Shown: positions 8,620 to 17,912, numbered from the stretch's first letter. The stretch: 64,000 nucleotides of DNA from CALECP01 sp964389925 (GCA_964389925.1 CAYMGE010000020.1:9072-73071); one strand, 5' to 3'. Program-made: numbers and translations. The notes: generated by a model not told the origin, from the letters alone.

Positions 8620-10743
8620 ATGAAAAAATCTATCTTTGTATCCTTGCTCTTGATGCTAGCCCTTGTTCTAGTAGCTTGTGGCAGCCCCGATGAACCCGGA
8701 ACGGCAGCAAATACCCCTGTTCCCGCCGAACCAACCGATGCCCCGGCTGAGCCAACCGCTGTCCCCGAAGAACCAACCGCTGAACCTGAAGACACTAACG
8801 ATGACGAAGAGATGATGGACGGTGTCCGCATCTGTCAGGTAACGGATGCTGGCGGGATCGATGACCGTAGCTTTAATGCGTCTGCATGGACTGGCGCACA
8901 GCGGGCTGCGGATGAGTTTGGCGGTGAGGCAAAATTCCTCGAAAGCCAGCAACAAACGGACTATGAGCGCAACATCAATGCGTTCTTGGAAGATGATTGT
9001 AGCCTGATCGTTACGGTTGGTTTCTTGTTGGGGGATGCGACGGCTGCTGCGGCCGATAGCAACCCAGACCAAAAATTCTCAATCGTTGACTTCGCCTATG
9101 ATCCCGCAAAAGATAACGTGTTAGGGTTGCTGTTTGCAACCGATCAAGGCGCGTTCTTGGCTGGCTATGCGGCAGCGGCCGAGACAGAAACCGGCATCGT
9201 CGGTACATTTGGCGGTATCCAAATTCCTCCTGTGACAGATTTCATGGATGGTTTTGCGATGGGTGTCATGCAATACAACGAGGATAACGGAACCGATGTG
9301 CAAGTATTGGGCTGGGATGCGGCCGCACAAACGGGTCTCTTTGCAGGCAACTTTGAAAGCACAGATGACGGTCGTGCATTGGGCGAGAGCTTGATGGATG
9401 AGGGTGCAGACATCATTATGCCAGTGGCCGGCCCCGTTGGTCTTGGCACAGCAGCCGCAGCGCAAGAACGTGGTGGTGTACAGATCATCGGCGTTGACAC
9501 AGACTGGACAGTGAGCGCAAGCGAATACGCCGACATCATTTTCACCTCTGTTTTGAAGAACATTGACGTTGCTGTGTATGCAGCGGCCGAGACAGTTCAA
9601 AACGACGCATTTTCTGGCGGAGCCTATCTCGGCACGCTGGCAAACGGTGGCGTTGGTGTCTCCATGGCTAACTTAGGCGACATGGAAGACGCATTGATGG
9701 GTGTCATGGACGGCATCATTGCTGGCGACATCCAAACCCGCCCCTCCGGCGAGATGATGGAAGGTGATGAAGACGCGCTCAACACCGACGACGGCGAAGA
9801 AGAAGCTGAGATGGAGCCTGCCAATGTTTGCCAAGTGACAGACGCTGGTGGTATCGACGACCGCAGCTTCAATGCCAAAGCGTGGGAAGGTGCACAAGCT
9901 GGCGCAGAGATAACAGGTGGCGAAGCGCAATTCCTCGAAAGTCAACAGCAAACAGACTACGAGCGCAACATCAATGCTTTCTTGGAAGAAGATTGCGACT
10001 TGATTGTGACCGTTGGTTTCTTGTTGGGTGATGCGACGGGGTTGGCGGCCGATAGCAACCCAGACCAAAAATTTGCGATTGTGGACTTTGCTTATGACCC
10101 TGCCAAAGACAACGTGCTTGGCCTGTTGTTCTCGACCGACCAAGCGGCATTCGTTGCTGGCTATGCAGCTGCGAGCCAGACTCAAACGGGGGTTGTCGGG
10201 ACATTTGGTGGCCTCCAAATTCCACCTGTAACCGTCTTTATGGATGGCTTTGCGCTCGGCGTACAGCACTACAATGAGGAAAATGGGACAGATGTCGCAG
10301 TGATTGGCTGGGATCCAGCGGAACAAACGGGTCTCTTTGCAGGCAACTTTGAAAGTACCGATGACGGTCGCTCATTGGGTGAGAGCTTGATGGACGAAGG
10401 TGCAGACATCATCATGCCAGTTGCTGGCCCTGTTGGGCTTGGTACGGCCGCCGCAGCGCAAGAACGTGGTGATGTTTGGATTGTTGGTGTAGACACTGAC
10501 TGGACGATCACTTCTAGTGAGTACGCGGACATCATTTTGACTTCTGTCTTGAAGAATATGGATGTGTCTGTGCGCGATGCGGCAATTGCTGTGTCTGATG
10601 GTAGCTATAGTGGTGGCGCGACATTTGGCACGCTTGAGAACGGTGGCGTTGGCATCGCTATGGACAAACTCGGTGATATGGAGGCTGAATTGGCAGCAAT
10701 CACTGATATGATTATTGCCGGCGACATTGCAACAAGTCCGTAA
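8620..10743 (+). CDS. Lipoprotein with two tandem Bmp/PnrA (Med) substrate-binding domains
   Basis: The product is 707 aa from the ATG at 8620. MKKSIFVSLLLMLALVLVAC is a lipoprotein signal with the lipid-modified Cys at residue 20. A Pro/Glu/Ala/Thr-rich linker follows to about residue 65. Then come two near-identical ~300-residue Bmp/PnrA-like domains, each starting CQVTDAGGIDDRSFNA and each containing FLESQQQTDYERNINAFLE, TVGFLLGDAT, FGG(I/L)QIPPVT, DEGADIIMPVAGPVGLGTA and VGVDTDWT. They are joined by an acidic linker (~residues 380-405). Bmp-family proteins are ABC-type binding proteins for nucleosides. One such domain per protein is the rule; a covalent pair is unusual. No ABC permease or ATPase gene is nearby. 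The shared segments stay highly similar in DNA about 996 bp apart, so the duplication is recent or homogenised. Confidence 0.9.
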   Translation: MKKSIFVSLLLMLALVLVACGSPDEPGTAANTPVPAEPTDAPAEPTAVPEEPTAEPEDTNDDEEMMDGVRICQVTDAGGIDDRSFNASAWTGAQRAADEFGGEAKFLESQQQTDYERNINAFLEDDCSLIVTVGFLLGDATAAAADSNPDQKFSIVDFAYDPAKDNVLGLLFATDQGAFLAGYAAAAETETGIVGTFGGIQIPPVTDFMDGFAMGVMQYNEDNGTDVQVLGWDAAAQTGLFAGNFESTDDGRALGESLMDEGADIIMPVAGPVGLGTAAAAQERGGVQIIGVDTDWTVSASEYADIIFTSVLKNIDVAVYAAAETVQNDAFSGGAYLGTLANGGVGVSMANLGDMEDALMGVMDGIIAGDIQTRPSGEMMEGDEDALNTDDGEEEAEMEPANVCQVTDAGGIDDRSFNAKAWEGAQAGAEITGGEAQFLESQQQTDYERNINAFLEEDCDLIVTVGFLLGDATGLAADSNPDQKFAIVDFAYDPAKDNVLGLLFSTDQAAFVAGYAAASQTQTGVVGTFGGLQIPPVTVFMDGFALGVQHYNEENGTDVAVIGWDPAEQTGLFAGNFESTDDGRSLGESLMDEGADIIMPVAGPVGLGTAAAAQERGDVWIVGVDTDWTITSSEYADIILTSVLKNMDVSVRDAAIAVSDGSYSGGATFGTLENGGVGIAMDKLGDMEAELAAITDMIIAGDIATSP

Positions 10744-10800
10744 GACAAGTGGTTGCGTTTTGACTAGCAGTTATTTGGGCATATAGCGCAAATTAATCAA

Positions 10801-10830
10801 AAAACGTGCAGATCACTCTGCGCGTTTTTA
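10801..10830. terminator. Bidirectional terminator between convergent genes
   Basis: Arms AAAACGTGCAGA (10801-10812) and TCTGCGCGTTTT (10817-10828), loop TCAC, one G-U pair. The A and T flanks suit both strands. It serves the Bmp gene, and its right edge overlaps the stop codon of the minus-strand gene. Confidence 0.75.
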
Positions 10831-11502
10831 TTTGGCAATCGGCCGAATCTGCAACAGCCAACAAACCTTCCCATCATCCGCCCATGTAACTTCCCAGTCC
10901 TGTACTTCTTCTAAACTGAGCGTTCGGCGCACACCGCGCAAAAGTAGATGCAATCTGCGTTGCCAACCGGCCGATTGTGCTGACCGCTGCCAACGTGTCA
11001 ATTTTGGCAGTTTCAAACCATCCGAGACAGTATCAAACGACGCTTCAGCATGTGACAGAACGGTTCCTTGTTGCTGGGTTTTGACCATTTCCATAATCAG
11101 AATGTCACGGCGCGTTTCATATCCACGGCCAGCTTGCCAAACGGTAATCACTGCTTCGATCAGTTGATTCGTATTTGGCGACACGTCTAAAATTGTCTTT
11201 GGAGGTGCGCTATCACTTGAGAATACTGACCGCACTGCCACATTTTTTCGCACCCCATTGAGTGCAAATCGTGCCATAAACTCATCTGCACTATGCACGG
11301 TCACGTCTGCCCCATTGACCTCAACGATGCCATCCGCAGTTAGTCCATCCCATGCCCCATCCAATAACAAAATCGACGCAGGCACTGGCAGTCCCACCTT
11401 GATTGTCTCGTTCAATAATCGCGCCTTGTCACCGACACCTAGCCTTCTAAAGGTGCTGCTGCGCGATCCAATGCGAAGAAAATTTAGTTTTGATGCTTTC
11501 AT
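10828..11502 (-). CDS. PEP/pyruvate-binding (PPDK N-terminal-like) domain protein, short and degenerate
   Basis: The product is 224 aa. Parts resemble the ATP-binding PEP/pyruvate-binding domain of PEP synthase and pyruvate phosphate dikinase: LLNETIKVGLPVPASILLL near the start, NVAVRSVFSSDSAPPKT in the place of the family's VAVRSSA block, ILIMEMVKTQQQGTVLSHAEAS for the MV..GV.FT block, and a terminal VCWLLQIRPI for the LLQARPI signature. The ED and GLGE motifs and the phosphohistidine and PEP-binding domains are missing. It is probably not an active synthase. It is the last gene of a minus-strand set (13-14 kb nuclease, then GT39, then this) with 15-nt gaps. Confidence 0.5.
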   Translation of the reverse strand: MKASKLNFLRIGSRSSTFRRLGVGDKARLLNETIKVGLPVPASILLLDGAWDGLTADGIVEVNGADVTVHSADEFMARFALNGVRKNVAVRSVFSSDSAPPKTILDVSPNTNQLIEAVITVWQAGRGYETRRDILIMEMVKTQQQGTVLSHAEASFDTVSDGLKLPKLTRWQRSAQSAGWQRRLHLLLRGVRRTLSLEEVQDWEVTWADDGKVCWLLQIRPIAK

Positions 11503-11517
11503 CTGTAAGCTCCGCTG

Positions 11518-13479
11518 CTATTGGGGCAAAACGATTGCCTCACCTAAGCGAGTTTCTGAGACAGGATCATAAAGGCCGGTGATTAGCTGGCAATTTGGGC
11601 AATCGGCCGACGCAAGCAAAAAGACATCTCGAATTTGTTCGCCGATTTTCCAGTCAGTTGTCGGATAGCCGGCTGGCGGTCGATCTTGCTGTGACACAAT
11701 GTTGCCTTCATCGTCGATAAGATGGACAAACGCCGTGAGCGACCTGTCGATCAACTGCACGGGTTGCCAATCTAAGACAACCTCAATTTCGCCTGAATGC
11801 AAACGTTTGACGCTGGCTCCAACGGCAATCGTATCAGCCAAAGTGCTGATCGGTTCAAACGGTTGTGCCGCAACCCACACGGCGAGCCAATCACGTTGAA
11901 TTTGTTCGCGCCTGAGCGTAAATGGTGCTAGGCGTTCAAGGGTTGTGGTGTCATCGGCCGAAACCAGATGAACAGTTGGCGTATTGGGTCGGCCGAAAAG
12001 CATCGCTCCCCCACCATAATTTCGGAAATCGTCCCGTTTATCTCCCAACCCAAACAAAATCGTCGCTAGCTCTTCCCGCGTTGGTGTTAGATAGACATCC
12101 GTTCCCATTGGTAATGTCGCCGCCCACTCGCCAAGCACACGATCTGACAGGTAGAAATCGGTTGCAATGTCGGGGTGACTGCCATATTCGATAAAGTAAT
12201 CGTAGTATGTCCAAAAGCTACTGGCGACAAAGAGTGCATAAACGAAAAAACGCATTCTTTTGAGAATGTGAAATAACAGCGTTGCACCACTGCCAATGAA
12301 GATGGCAATGACTGGGACAACACCTGTCAAGCGGCCGAAATGCGGCGCATCCCCACTCAACACTGATGGTAGCCACATCACGAAAAACCAGAACAACAAA
12401 AATAGCCATTTCTCAGTTCGCCATCTCAACGCGATGAGCAGACCGATTGCTGCGAAAAATAGTTGGATGAGATCGAGATAGGGGCGACCGGGCAGATTGT
12501 GGCGTAGATGGGTTTCGCCTTGCCAGATGAATCCGCGCGTGATGCGGCCGATGTTCAAAACGGCTGTCAGAATTGGTTGCCCCTCAATCACTCCCTTTCC
12601 ATGCGTCGCTACATACCCGCTCCGAAAAAACAGAAAATAGGGATATGCCCAAAAATAGATCAACATCGGTAAAGCTACCAAAAATGCTGTCCCTGCCATC
12701 AGCAAGAACCCCTTTGATGCGCCGGACTCCCAAGTGTGTTTAAGCGCACTTCCTCCCACATAACGTGGGGATTCATTCCCACGCACATGCCCAAGCAGTT
12801 CCCGTCCCAAATACCAGCTACAAAAAATCACGAACACAAATGGCAACATTCTTGCGGCCGCATACACATACAACCCTCCCCCTAACAAAATCCCTGCGAG
12901 GATTGGCTCAACATAGGAACTTCGCTCTCGATTAAGCCATCGCCAAAACAGCCCAACGCAAACCGTCTCGACTGGTACAAACAACATCGCACGCAGCCCG
13001 AAGCGCGAAAAATGCACCGCTGGAAACAAAATGGCACATCCCCATGCCGCAAATGCCGCCATCTCCCAACGACGCTTGACGGGCGCAAGTTGCCATGCTG
13101 CCCACGCTGTCGTCACGATCCCTAGCACGCCCGCTAGCGCAGGAATTAGCCGCACCGCCCACACTTTTTCCCCAAATACTTTAATCGAAAGAGCCATTAG
13201 GTAGGTATGAAGTGGCTCACGCCCATAGTTACCTTCAAAAAAGATGGGGGTCTTTGTCTCCCACGCGCCGCGCTCCCCATGTGCTTCGATACGATACAGT
13301 TCCCAGCCTTCATAGAACTGAGGAAAAATACGTCCTTCGTTTAGAGAGAGAGCATCGAGCGCGTTGTATGCCTCATCATGGTAAAAGCCGGGCGGCATTG
13401 CGTCTAATTGCCATAAACGCAAAAACGCCGCGATTAACACGGCGATAAAAATAGTAGCAATAGCGATATGGCGAGGCAT
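11518..13479 (-). CDS. Glycosyltransferase family 39-type integral membrane protein
   Basis: The product is 653 aa. About a dozen hydrophobic helices occupy residues 5-420, followed by a ~200-residue soluble C-terminal domain. The first loop has the acidic pair typical of GT-C enzymes (PPGFYHDEAYNALDAL, residues ~30-45), and YGREPLHTYLMAL follows, as in ArnT/PMT-like transferases that use polyprenyl-phosphate sugars. The acceptor is unknown. The C-terminal beta-rich domain (LDWQPVQLIDRSLTAFVHLIDDEG) is common in Chloroflexota GT39 proteins. It starts 15 nt after the upstream nuclease gene with no clear ribosome-binding site, so translational coupling is possible. Confidence 0.8.
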   Translation of the reverse strand: MPRHIAIATIFIAVLIAAFLRLWQLDAMPPGFYHDEAYNALDALSLNEGRIFPQFYEGWELYRIEAHGERGAWETKTPIFFEGNYGREPLHTYLMALSIKVFGEKVWAVRLIPALAGVLGIVTTAWAAWQLAPVKRRWEMAAFAAWGCAILFPAVHFSRFGLRAMLFVPVETVCVGLFWRWLNRERSSYVEPILAGILLGGGLYVYAAARMLPFVFVIFCSWYLGRELLGHVRGNESPRYVGGSALKHTWESGASKGFLLMAGTAFLVALPMLIYFWAYPYFLFFRSGYVATHGKGVIEGQPILTAVLNIGRITRGFIWQGETHLRHNLPGRPYLDLIQLFFAAIGLLIALRWRTEKWLFLLFWFFVMWLPSVLSGDAPHFGRLTGVVPVIAIFIGSGATLLFHILKRMRFFVYALFVASSFWTYYDYFIEYGSHPDIATDFYLSDRVLGEWAATLPMGTDVYLTPTREELATILFGLGDKRDDFRNYGGGAMLFGRPNTPTVHLVSADDTTTLERLAPFTLRREQIQRDWLAVWVAAQPFEPISTLADTIAVGASVKRLHSGEIEVVLDWQPVQLIDRSLTAFVHLIDDEGNIVSQQDRPPAGYPTTDWKIGEQIRDVFLLASADCPNCQLITGLYDPVSETRLGEAIVLPQ

Positions 13480-13494
13480 TACGACAACATCAGA

Positions 13495-14448
13495 TTATTC
13501 GTCTTTTTCGGCCGACTTCTCTTGCTCCCGGAGCTGATGTAGAAACGCTTCGAGTTCTTCGGCCGAGATGCCACTCAGTCGCTCCTCAGTAGGAATCCCG
13601 CTCAATCGCTCCTCAGTAGGAATCCCACTCAGTCGCTCCTCAGTAGGGATACCGCTCAATCGCTCCTCAGCAGGAATTTTTTCTAGCAACTTTTTGAAAT
13701 CAATTTCCGTCAGTAGATCGTCTGGTGGGAGCGAGTTGAGAATCAGATTCACCCAAATACGCCCTTCTTCGATCATCTGGTTTGCTGTCATTTGTCTAAC
13801 CATTGGTTCTTCATCCTTTGCGCCAAAAACATAACGCCACAGAGAAGCTAGAAATAGCATTAGCTCAGTTGGCAGGTGCTGCAAACCCGTCGTTTGCAAC
13901 ATTGAGACCGCTTTTTCTTGCGTCCGTTTCTGACTAGCAAGTAACTTAAAGTACGCATTATACGTTGTGTCTGGCAGTCGATTGAGTGACAACAACTGCA
14001 CTTGCTCTACAAGCGCGTTTTCGTTTCGATAAACACCCTTTGTTGCTGTTTCCACAAAACCCAGACGCTCAAGCGTTGTCTGGCGTGGTTGCTTGGCACT
14101 CACAATGACGGGCAAAACATCTTCACGCTTGATCTCTTGATTGTTGTCGAGATAGAAAAGCAGGTAAGCTCCTAATTTGACAACCACATCTGCATTTAAT
14201 GATTCCGTTTTTTTGAACTCGATCAGAATATGACGAGCTTTACTTTCTCGAATGCCACTGGGCAAAAACTGTAGCTGTTCCGCCGTCCAATCCTCTGTCT
14301 CGCGCCGAATAAGTAGAACGTCAGCACGTGGTGAGTGCATCAGTAAGCTATGTTCTGAAATAACGGTAATCCCCAACTCTTGTAGCATCAAGCGAAGTAA
14401 TTCTGCTAACAGTTGATGCCATTGGGTAATTGGTTTCTGTTTGTTCAT
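13495..14448 (-). CDS. Rpn/PD-(D/E)xK transposase-like nuclease with EERLSGIPT repeats
   Basis: The product is 317 aa. The N-terminal half has a PD-(D/E)xK-type core: SPRADVLLIRR (residues ~47-57), then HILIEFKKTESLNADVVVKLGAYLLFYLD with the ExK motif in IEFKK. This resembles recombination-promoting nuclease (Rpn) and related transposase-like nucleases. The C-terminal part holds four to five copies of a 9-residue unit (EERLSGIPT) before SAEELEAFLHQLREQ. Such repeats are known at this position in the family and change in number easily. An extended -10 (TGCTATAAT) sits 10 nt before the ATG. Confidence 0.65.
   Translation of the reverse strand: MNKQKPITQWHQLLAELLRLMLQELGITVISEHSLLMHSPRADVLLIRRETEDWTAEQLQFLPSGIRESKARHILIEFKKTESLNADVVVKLGAYLLFYLDNNQEIKREDVLPVIVSAKQPRQTTLERLGFVETATKGVYRNENALVEQVQLLSLNRLPDTTYNAYFKLLASQKRTQEKAVSMLQTTGLQHLPTELMLFLASLWRYVFGAKDEEPMVRQMTANQMIEEGRIWVNLILNSLPPDDLLTEIDFKKLLEKIPAEERLSGIPTEERLSGIPTEERLSGIPTEERLSGISAEELEAFLHQLREQEKSAEKDE
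13568..13675. repeat. Four tandem 27-bp units
   Basis: Four 27-bp units at 13568-13594, 13595-13621, 13622-13648 and 13649-13675, alternating between two slightly different versions. They encode the EERLSGIPT repeats of the Rpn-like protein. The alternating pattern suggests duplication of a two-unit block. Confidence 0.85.
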
Positions 14449-14458
14449 TGCTGGATTG

Positions 14459-14464
14459 ATTATA
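14459..14464 (-). promoter_or_regulatory. Extended -10 element of the Rpn-like nuclease gene
   Basis: TGC precedes TATAAT on the minus strand, and the ATG at 14448 follows after 10 nt. Any mRNA leader would be about 3 nt. Confidence 0.5.
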
Positions 14465-14491
14465 GCATGTGATTTTGCAGAAAAACCTGTC

Positions 14492-16462
14492 TTATGAACG
14501 CGCTACGGCAACAGTACAATGTGCAAACGACCGCTTTTTCATAATCAGTTCGCCATCTGACACAATGAGAGCTGTCGGTTCTGCAACCCCAATCAACCCT
14601 AACTTTTCCGTCGCGGCACTTGTCGAAAGCTCCCCGAACTGTCCACGGCCTACTGCTAATTGCTCACTACTGACTATTTCTAGTGACACACCTAACTCAT
14701 CAGCTAAGGCAATTAAACCTACTTCGTCAGCCTTCAAATCAACGGTTGAGATAGCCCGAACGCTTTCGATAGCGAGTTCTGCATCGCGCAAGGTTGTTTT
14801 GAGGGCAGTACGTAGTTCGGACAGCGGCGTGTCGCGTTTGCAGCCCATCCCGATGGTGAGGGTTTTCGGCCGAAAAATCACCCCTTTTCTCAACAGATGC
14901 AGATGCCGGTCACTCAACGTCTCATCCGAAACAATGATCGCCCCTGAGTAATCGTCAATCTCCAACGCATTCAAATCCACTACTCGTTCCACATGCTCAA
15001 TGCCCAAAACCGCCGCTAAATCTTTCTCTGCGCTCCTTGCAATGAAGACTCCCACGTTCTCCCCATTCACCAAACACCCCATCACATGTGTTAAGTCCCC
15101 CTCAACACTCCAACCCGCATCACGCGCCAACACGTCCAAACTTGGCAACCCCTGCAAATCACTTGCTGTCGTCACCACCGCTTGCGCCTTGATTAACATT
15201 TCAATTTGCTTGGCTAGCTGATTTGCTCCTGCCAAATGACCACCAATCAACGGAATCGCCCAACTGCCGCTTTCATCAACGACGACAACCGCAGGATCAA
15301 CTGTTTTTCCACGCAGTAATGGCGCAACTGCCCGTGTCGCCACGCCTGTCGGCATGACTAGCACCAACTGAGCGACATTGCCCCACTGTCGCTGGACTTC
15401 TGCCAGTGCTGAATCTGCATAGACAGTTGCTCCATTTGTGCCAAACTTCTCTGGAATAACAGCTTTGGCATTTAGTCTATTTGCCAAATTCTGTGCTAGG
15501 GTAGCCCCATTTTTTGTTATCCCAATAACAACAATCCCCTCTTTTTTCGCGCCTAGATGCCTTTCACCCAAAATCACGGCGTTGCCACCAACGGTTACTT
15601 GTTTGCTATTCACTGCATTAGTCTTCGCCGCCTGCTCACTTTTCTCCTTTCCACGCTTGAAATCGGCCGCCTTCCGAAAGCGATGCGTGTAGCTCTTATC
15701 ATACAAATGGCTGCTTGTCCGTCTCTCTTTCTTCAGTTCAGGATCGAGAGCGGGGGAAACTAAGATCAAGGCGTGCTTCGTATAGCCAGCGGAGCGCACT
15801 TTTGCAGCAATATCACCTAATGTGCCGACAACCATACTTTCATCAGGCCACGTTACCTTATGCAAGACGGCGCATGGCGTTGATTCTGTATAACCGCCAC
15901 TGCCGATCAAATCTTCGAGTACGCGCCTGATGCGCGTAATGCTGAGATAGATCGCCAGTGATGCGCCGGGAGCAGCTAATGCTCGTAGGTCTTCACCCGC
16001 TGGCATGGTGGTGCGCCCTGCTGTGCGCGTCAAAATGATTGTTTGGACGACATCAGGAATAGTTAGCTCAACACCCAACTGTGCGGCCGCCGCGAATGCC
16101 GCCGTGATGCCCGGCACAATTTCAAATGACACGTTTGCATCTTCGAGCAAAACCATCTGCTCATGCGTCGCTCCGTATAGCGCAGGATCACCGCTATGCA
16201 CGCGGGCGACCACTTTTCCTGCTCGCGCAGCTTCAATCATCATCTCAACCATCTGCTCCAAATGTAGCCCTGATGACGGCACAATTTGCGCCGTTGGTTT
16301 CTTCGCCAATTCAGCGACGCTCAGTTCGACAAGGCTATCGGCGTACAGAATCAAATCAGCCTGCTCGATGATGTCACGCCCACGCACGGCAATTAAATCG
16401 GCCGCCCCAGGCCCAGCCCCAACAATGTATACAGTTCCAGCTTCAACTTGATATTTGCTCAT
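14492..16462 (-). CDS. Cobalamin biosynthesis fusion: CbiF/CobM precorrin-4 C11-methyltransferase + CbiG hydrolase
   Basis: The product is 656 aa from the ATG at 16462 (MSKYQVEAG); a start at 16480 would add six residues. Residues ~1-250 are a precorrin-4 C11-methyltransferase (VYIVGAGPGAADLIAVRG; VARVHSGDPALYGATHEQ; EIVPGITAAFAAAAQLGVELT). Residues ~310-640 are CbiG, which opens the ring-A lactone of cobalt-precorrin-5A and releases acetaldehyde (VLVMPTGVATRAVAPLL; GSWAIPLIGGHLAGANQLA; LTIGMGCKRDTPLSELRTAL). The order matches consecutive steps of the anaerobic pathway. A Lys/Arg-rich linker joins the parts. CobI/CbiL lies 1.5 kb away across a P450 gene; the other cobalamin genes are outside the window. 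Confidence 0.9.
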   Translation of the reverse strand: MSKYQVEAGTVYIVGAGPGAADLIAVRGRDIIEQADLILYADSLVELSVAELAKKPTAQIVPSSGLHLEQMVEMMIEAARAGKVVARVHSGDPALYGATHEQMVLLEDANVSFEIVPGITAAFAAAAQLGVELTIPDVVQTIILTRTAGRTTMPAGEDLRALAAPGASLAIYLSITRIRRVLEDLIGSGGYTESTPCAVLHKVTWPDESMVVGTLGDIAAKVRSAGYTKHALILVSPALDPELKKERRTSSHLYDKSYTHRFRKAADFKRGKEKSEQAAKTNAVNSKQVTVGGNAVILGERHLGAKKEGIVVIGITKNGATLAQNLANRLNAKAVIPEKFGTNGATVYADSALAEVQRQWGNVAQLVLVMPTGVATRAVAPLLRGKTVDPAVVVVDESGSWAIPLIGGHLAGANQLAKQIEMLIKAQAVVTTASDLQGLPSLDVLARDAGWSVEGDLTHVMGCLVNGENVGVFIARSAEKDLAAVLGIEHVERVVDLNALEIDDYSGAIIVSDETLSDRHLHLLRKGVIFRPKTLTIGMGCKRDTPLSELRTALKTTLRDAELAIESVRAISTVDLKADEVGLIALADELGVSLEIVSSEQLAVGRGQFGELSTSAATEKLGLIGVAEPTALIVSDGELIMKKRSFAHCTVAVARS

Positions 16463-16530
16463 AGTCGGGATTGTAACCAATCAATCCCTAAAGGCGTTAA
16501 ATTTAGATAATGGCGTAGTCTAGTTATCAC

Positions 16531-16546
16531 CTTATCACGCGATAAG
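16531..16546. promoter_or_regulatory. Operator-like palindrome at the P450 promoter
   Basis: CTTATC-ACGC-GATAAG is a perfect 6-bp inverted repeat ending 4 nt before a TAGAAT -10 candidate (16551-16556). A direct repeat of TTATCAC begins just upstream. The position is typical for a repressor or activator site for the P450 gene, and it could also affect the divergent cobalamin gene. Confidence 0.45.
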
Positions 16547-16581
16547 TTGCTAGAATGGCGGATAGAATATAGGAGTAAATC

Positions 16582-17898
16582 ATGGAAAATACCCCCCCTC
16601 TCATTTCAGGTGGCTTACCCATTATTGGACACGCCGTTGAATTTCAACGTAACCGCGACAAGTTAATGCAGCGTGGTTTTGCAGAAAATGGTGACATCTT
16701 CGCTATTAAGCTCGGCCCTCAACCTGTCGCTGTCGTCAGTGGCGCACAAAACAACCGCATCTTCTACAAGGAAACAGACAACGCGCTCAGTATCAATGAA
16801 GGTCTGGAATTTCTAGCCGCGACGTTTGGCGAGGTGCTGTTGGCAGCACCGCCGGAGGTTTATGATAATCAGCGACCGTTATTACAAGCACTCTTCAGTC
16901 GTCAACGCATGGTCGATTACATCACGGCAATGAATGTGGAGGTGCAGAGATGGATTGATGGGTTGGGACAGGCGGGTGTGTTCGAGATTTCGGCCGAAAT
17001 GCTCAAACTCACCCAATATGTCGCTGCCCATGCCTTCATCGGCCCAAACTTCCGTGCTGAACTCGATCAATCTTTCTGGGATTTGTATATCGCCATTGGT
17101 AAATCACTCGATCCCCTCTTGCCACATGATTGGCCGCTGCCCAAGTTCAAGGCGCGAGATAGAGCGAAAGAAAAGATTCGGGAGATATTTCGGCCGATTA
17201 TCAACGCTCGTCGCACCAACCCCGAACAGTATGACGATCCGCTCAAACAGATCGTCACAACCCCATTGCGCGATGGCACCCTGATGGATGATGAGATGAT
17301 CATCTCGCTGTTCATGGGATTGCTTTTTGCAGGACATGAAACGACAGCAGGACAGGCCGCTTGGACAATCATCCAACTGTTGCAAAATCCATCGTACTTG
17401 GCTCTCGTTGAAGCGGAAATTGCGGAACATGCACCGCTCGGTCAGCGACTTGACGGTGGCGCAATGCGAAAATTGAAGCACGTTTATTATGCAATTGATG
17501 AGACGACGCGGATGTACCCATCGGCCGAAATCGGCATCCGCGTCGCCAAAGCCTCCGTCCAGTTTGGTGATTACACCGTTCCCGCTGGCTGGCGCGTGAT
17601 GGTCAATGCCGCTAACTCACACAATGCCCCCGCCATTTTCTCTCATCCTGACGTTTACGATCCGCTGCGCTTTGCACCCGGACGCAAAGAAGGCAGCGCG
17701 TATGACATCATTGGCTTTGGCAACGGTCGTCACAAATGCACAGGCATGAACTTCGCTCGTAACGAGATGGCAATTATCGTGACACGTCTTTTTCAACAAA
17801 CGGGGTTGCGCTTGTTGGATAGAGACACGAAGATCGAGCGCGGGTTGGGGGCAAATCGGCCGACGGCCACGAGAATCGCCTACCAAAAACGTCGCTAA
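16582..17898 (+). CDS. Cytochrome P450
   Basis: The product is 438 aa with no N-terminal membrane anchor, so a soluble bacterial P450. Landmarks: I-helix AGHETT (residues 250-255), K-helix ExxR (Glu307-Arg310, ETTR), and heme loop FGNGRHKCTG with axial Cys386. The opening (PPLISGGLPIIGHAVEFQ) and overall pattern recall CYP51-like P450s, but a sterol demethylase role is not shown. TAGGAG at 16571-16576 supports the start. It lies opposite to and between two cobalamin genes, and the redox partner is not nearby. Its own palindrome upstream and terminator downstream suggest a separately regulated insertion. Confidence 0.9.
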   Translation: MENTPPLISGGLPIIGHAVEFQRNRDKLMQRGFAENGDIFAIKLGPQPVAVVSGAQNNRIFYKETDNALSINEGLEFLAATFGEVLLAAPPEVYDNQRPLLQALFSRQRMVDYITAMNVEVQRWIDGLGQAGVFEISAEMLKLTQYVAAHAFIGPNFRAELDQSFWDLYIAIGKSLDPLLPHDWPLPKFKARDRAKEKIREIFRPIINARRTNPEQYDDPLKQIVTTPLRDGTLMDDEMIISLFMGLLFAGHETTAGQAAWTIIQLLQNPSYLALVEAEIAEHAPLGQRLDGGAMRKLKHVYYAIDETTRMYPSAEIGIRVAKASVQFGDYTVPAGWRVMVNAANSHNAPAIFSHPDVYDPLRFAPGRKEGSAYDIIGFGNGRHKCTGMNFARNEMAIIVTRLFQQTGLRLLDRDTKIERGLGANRPTATRIAYQKRR

Positions 17899-17912
17899 GG
17901 CGAGCAGAAAAG

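Noticed and set aside
13568..13675. Possible CRISPR array
   Set aside because: The units are contiguous 27-bp repeats without spacers and encode a regular peptide repeat.
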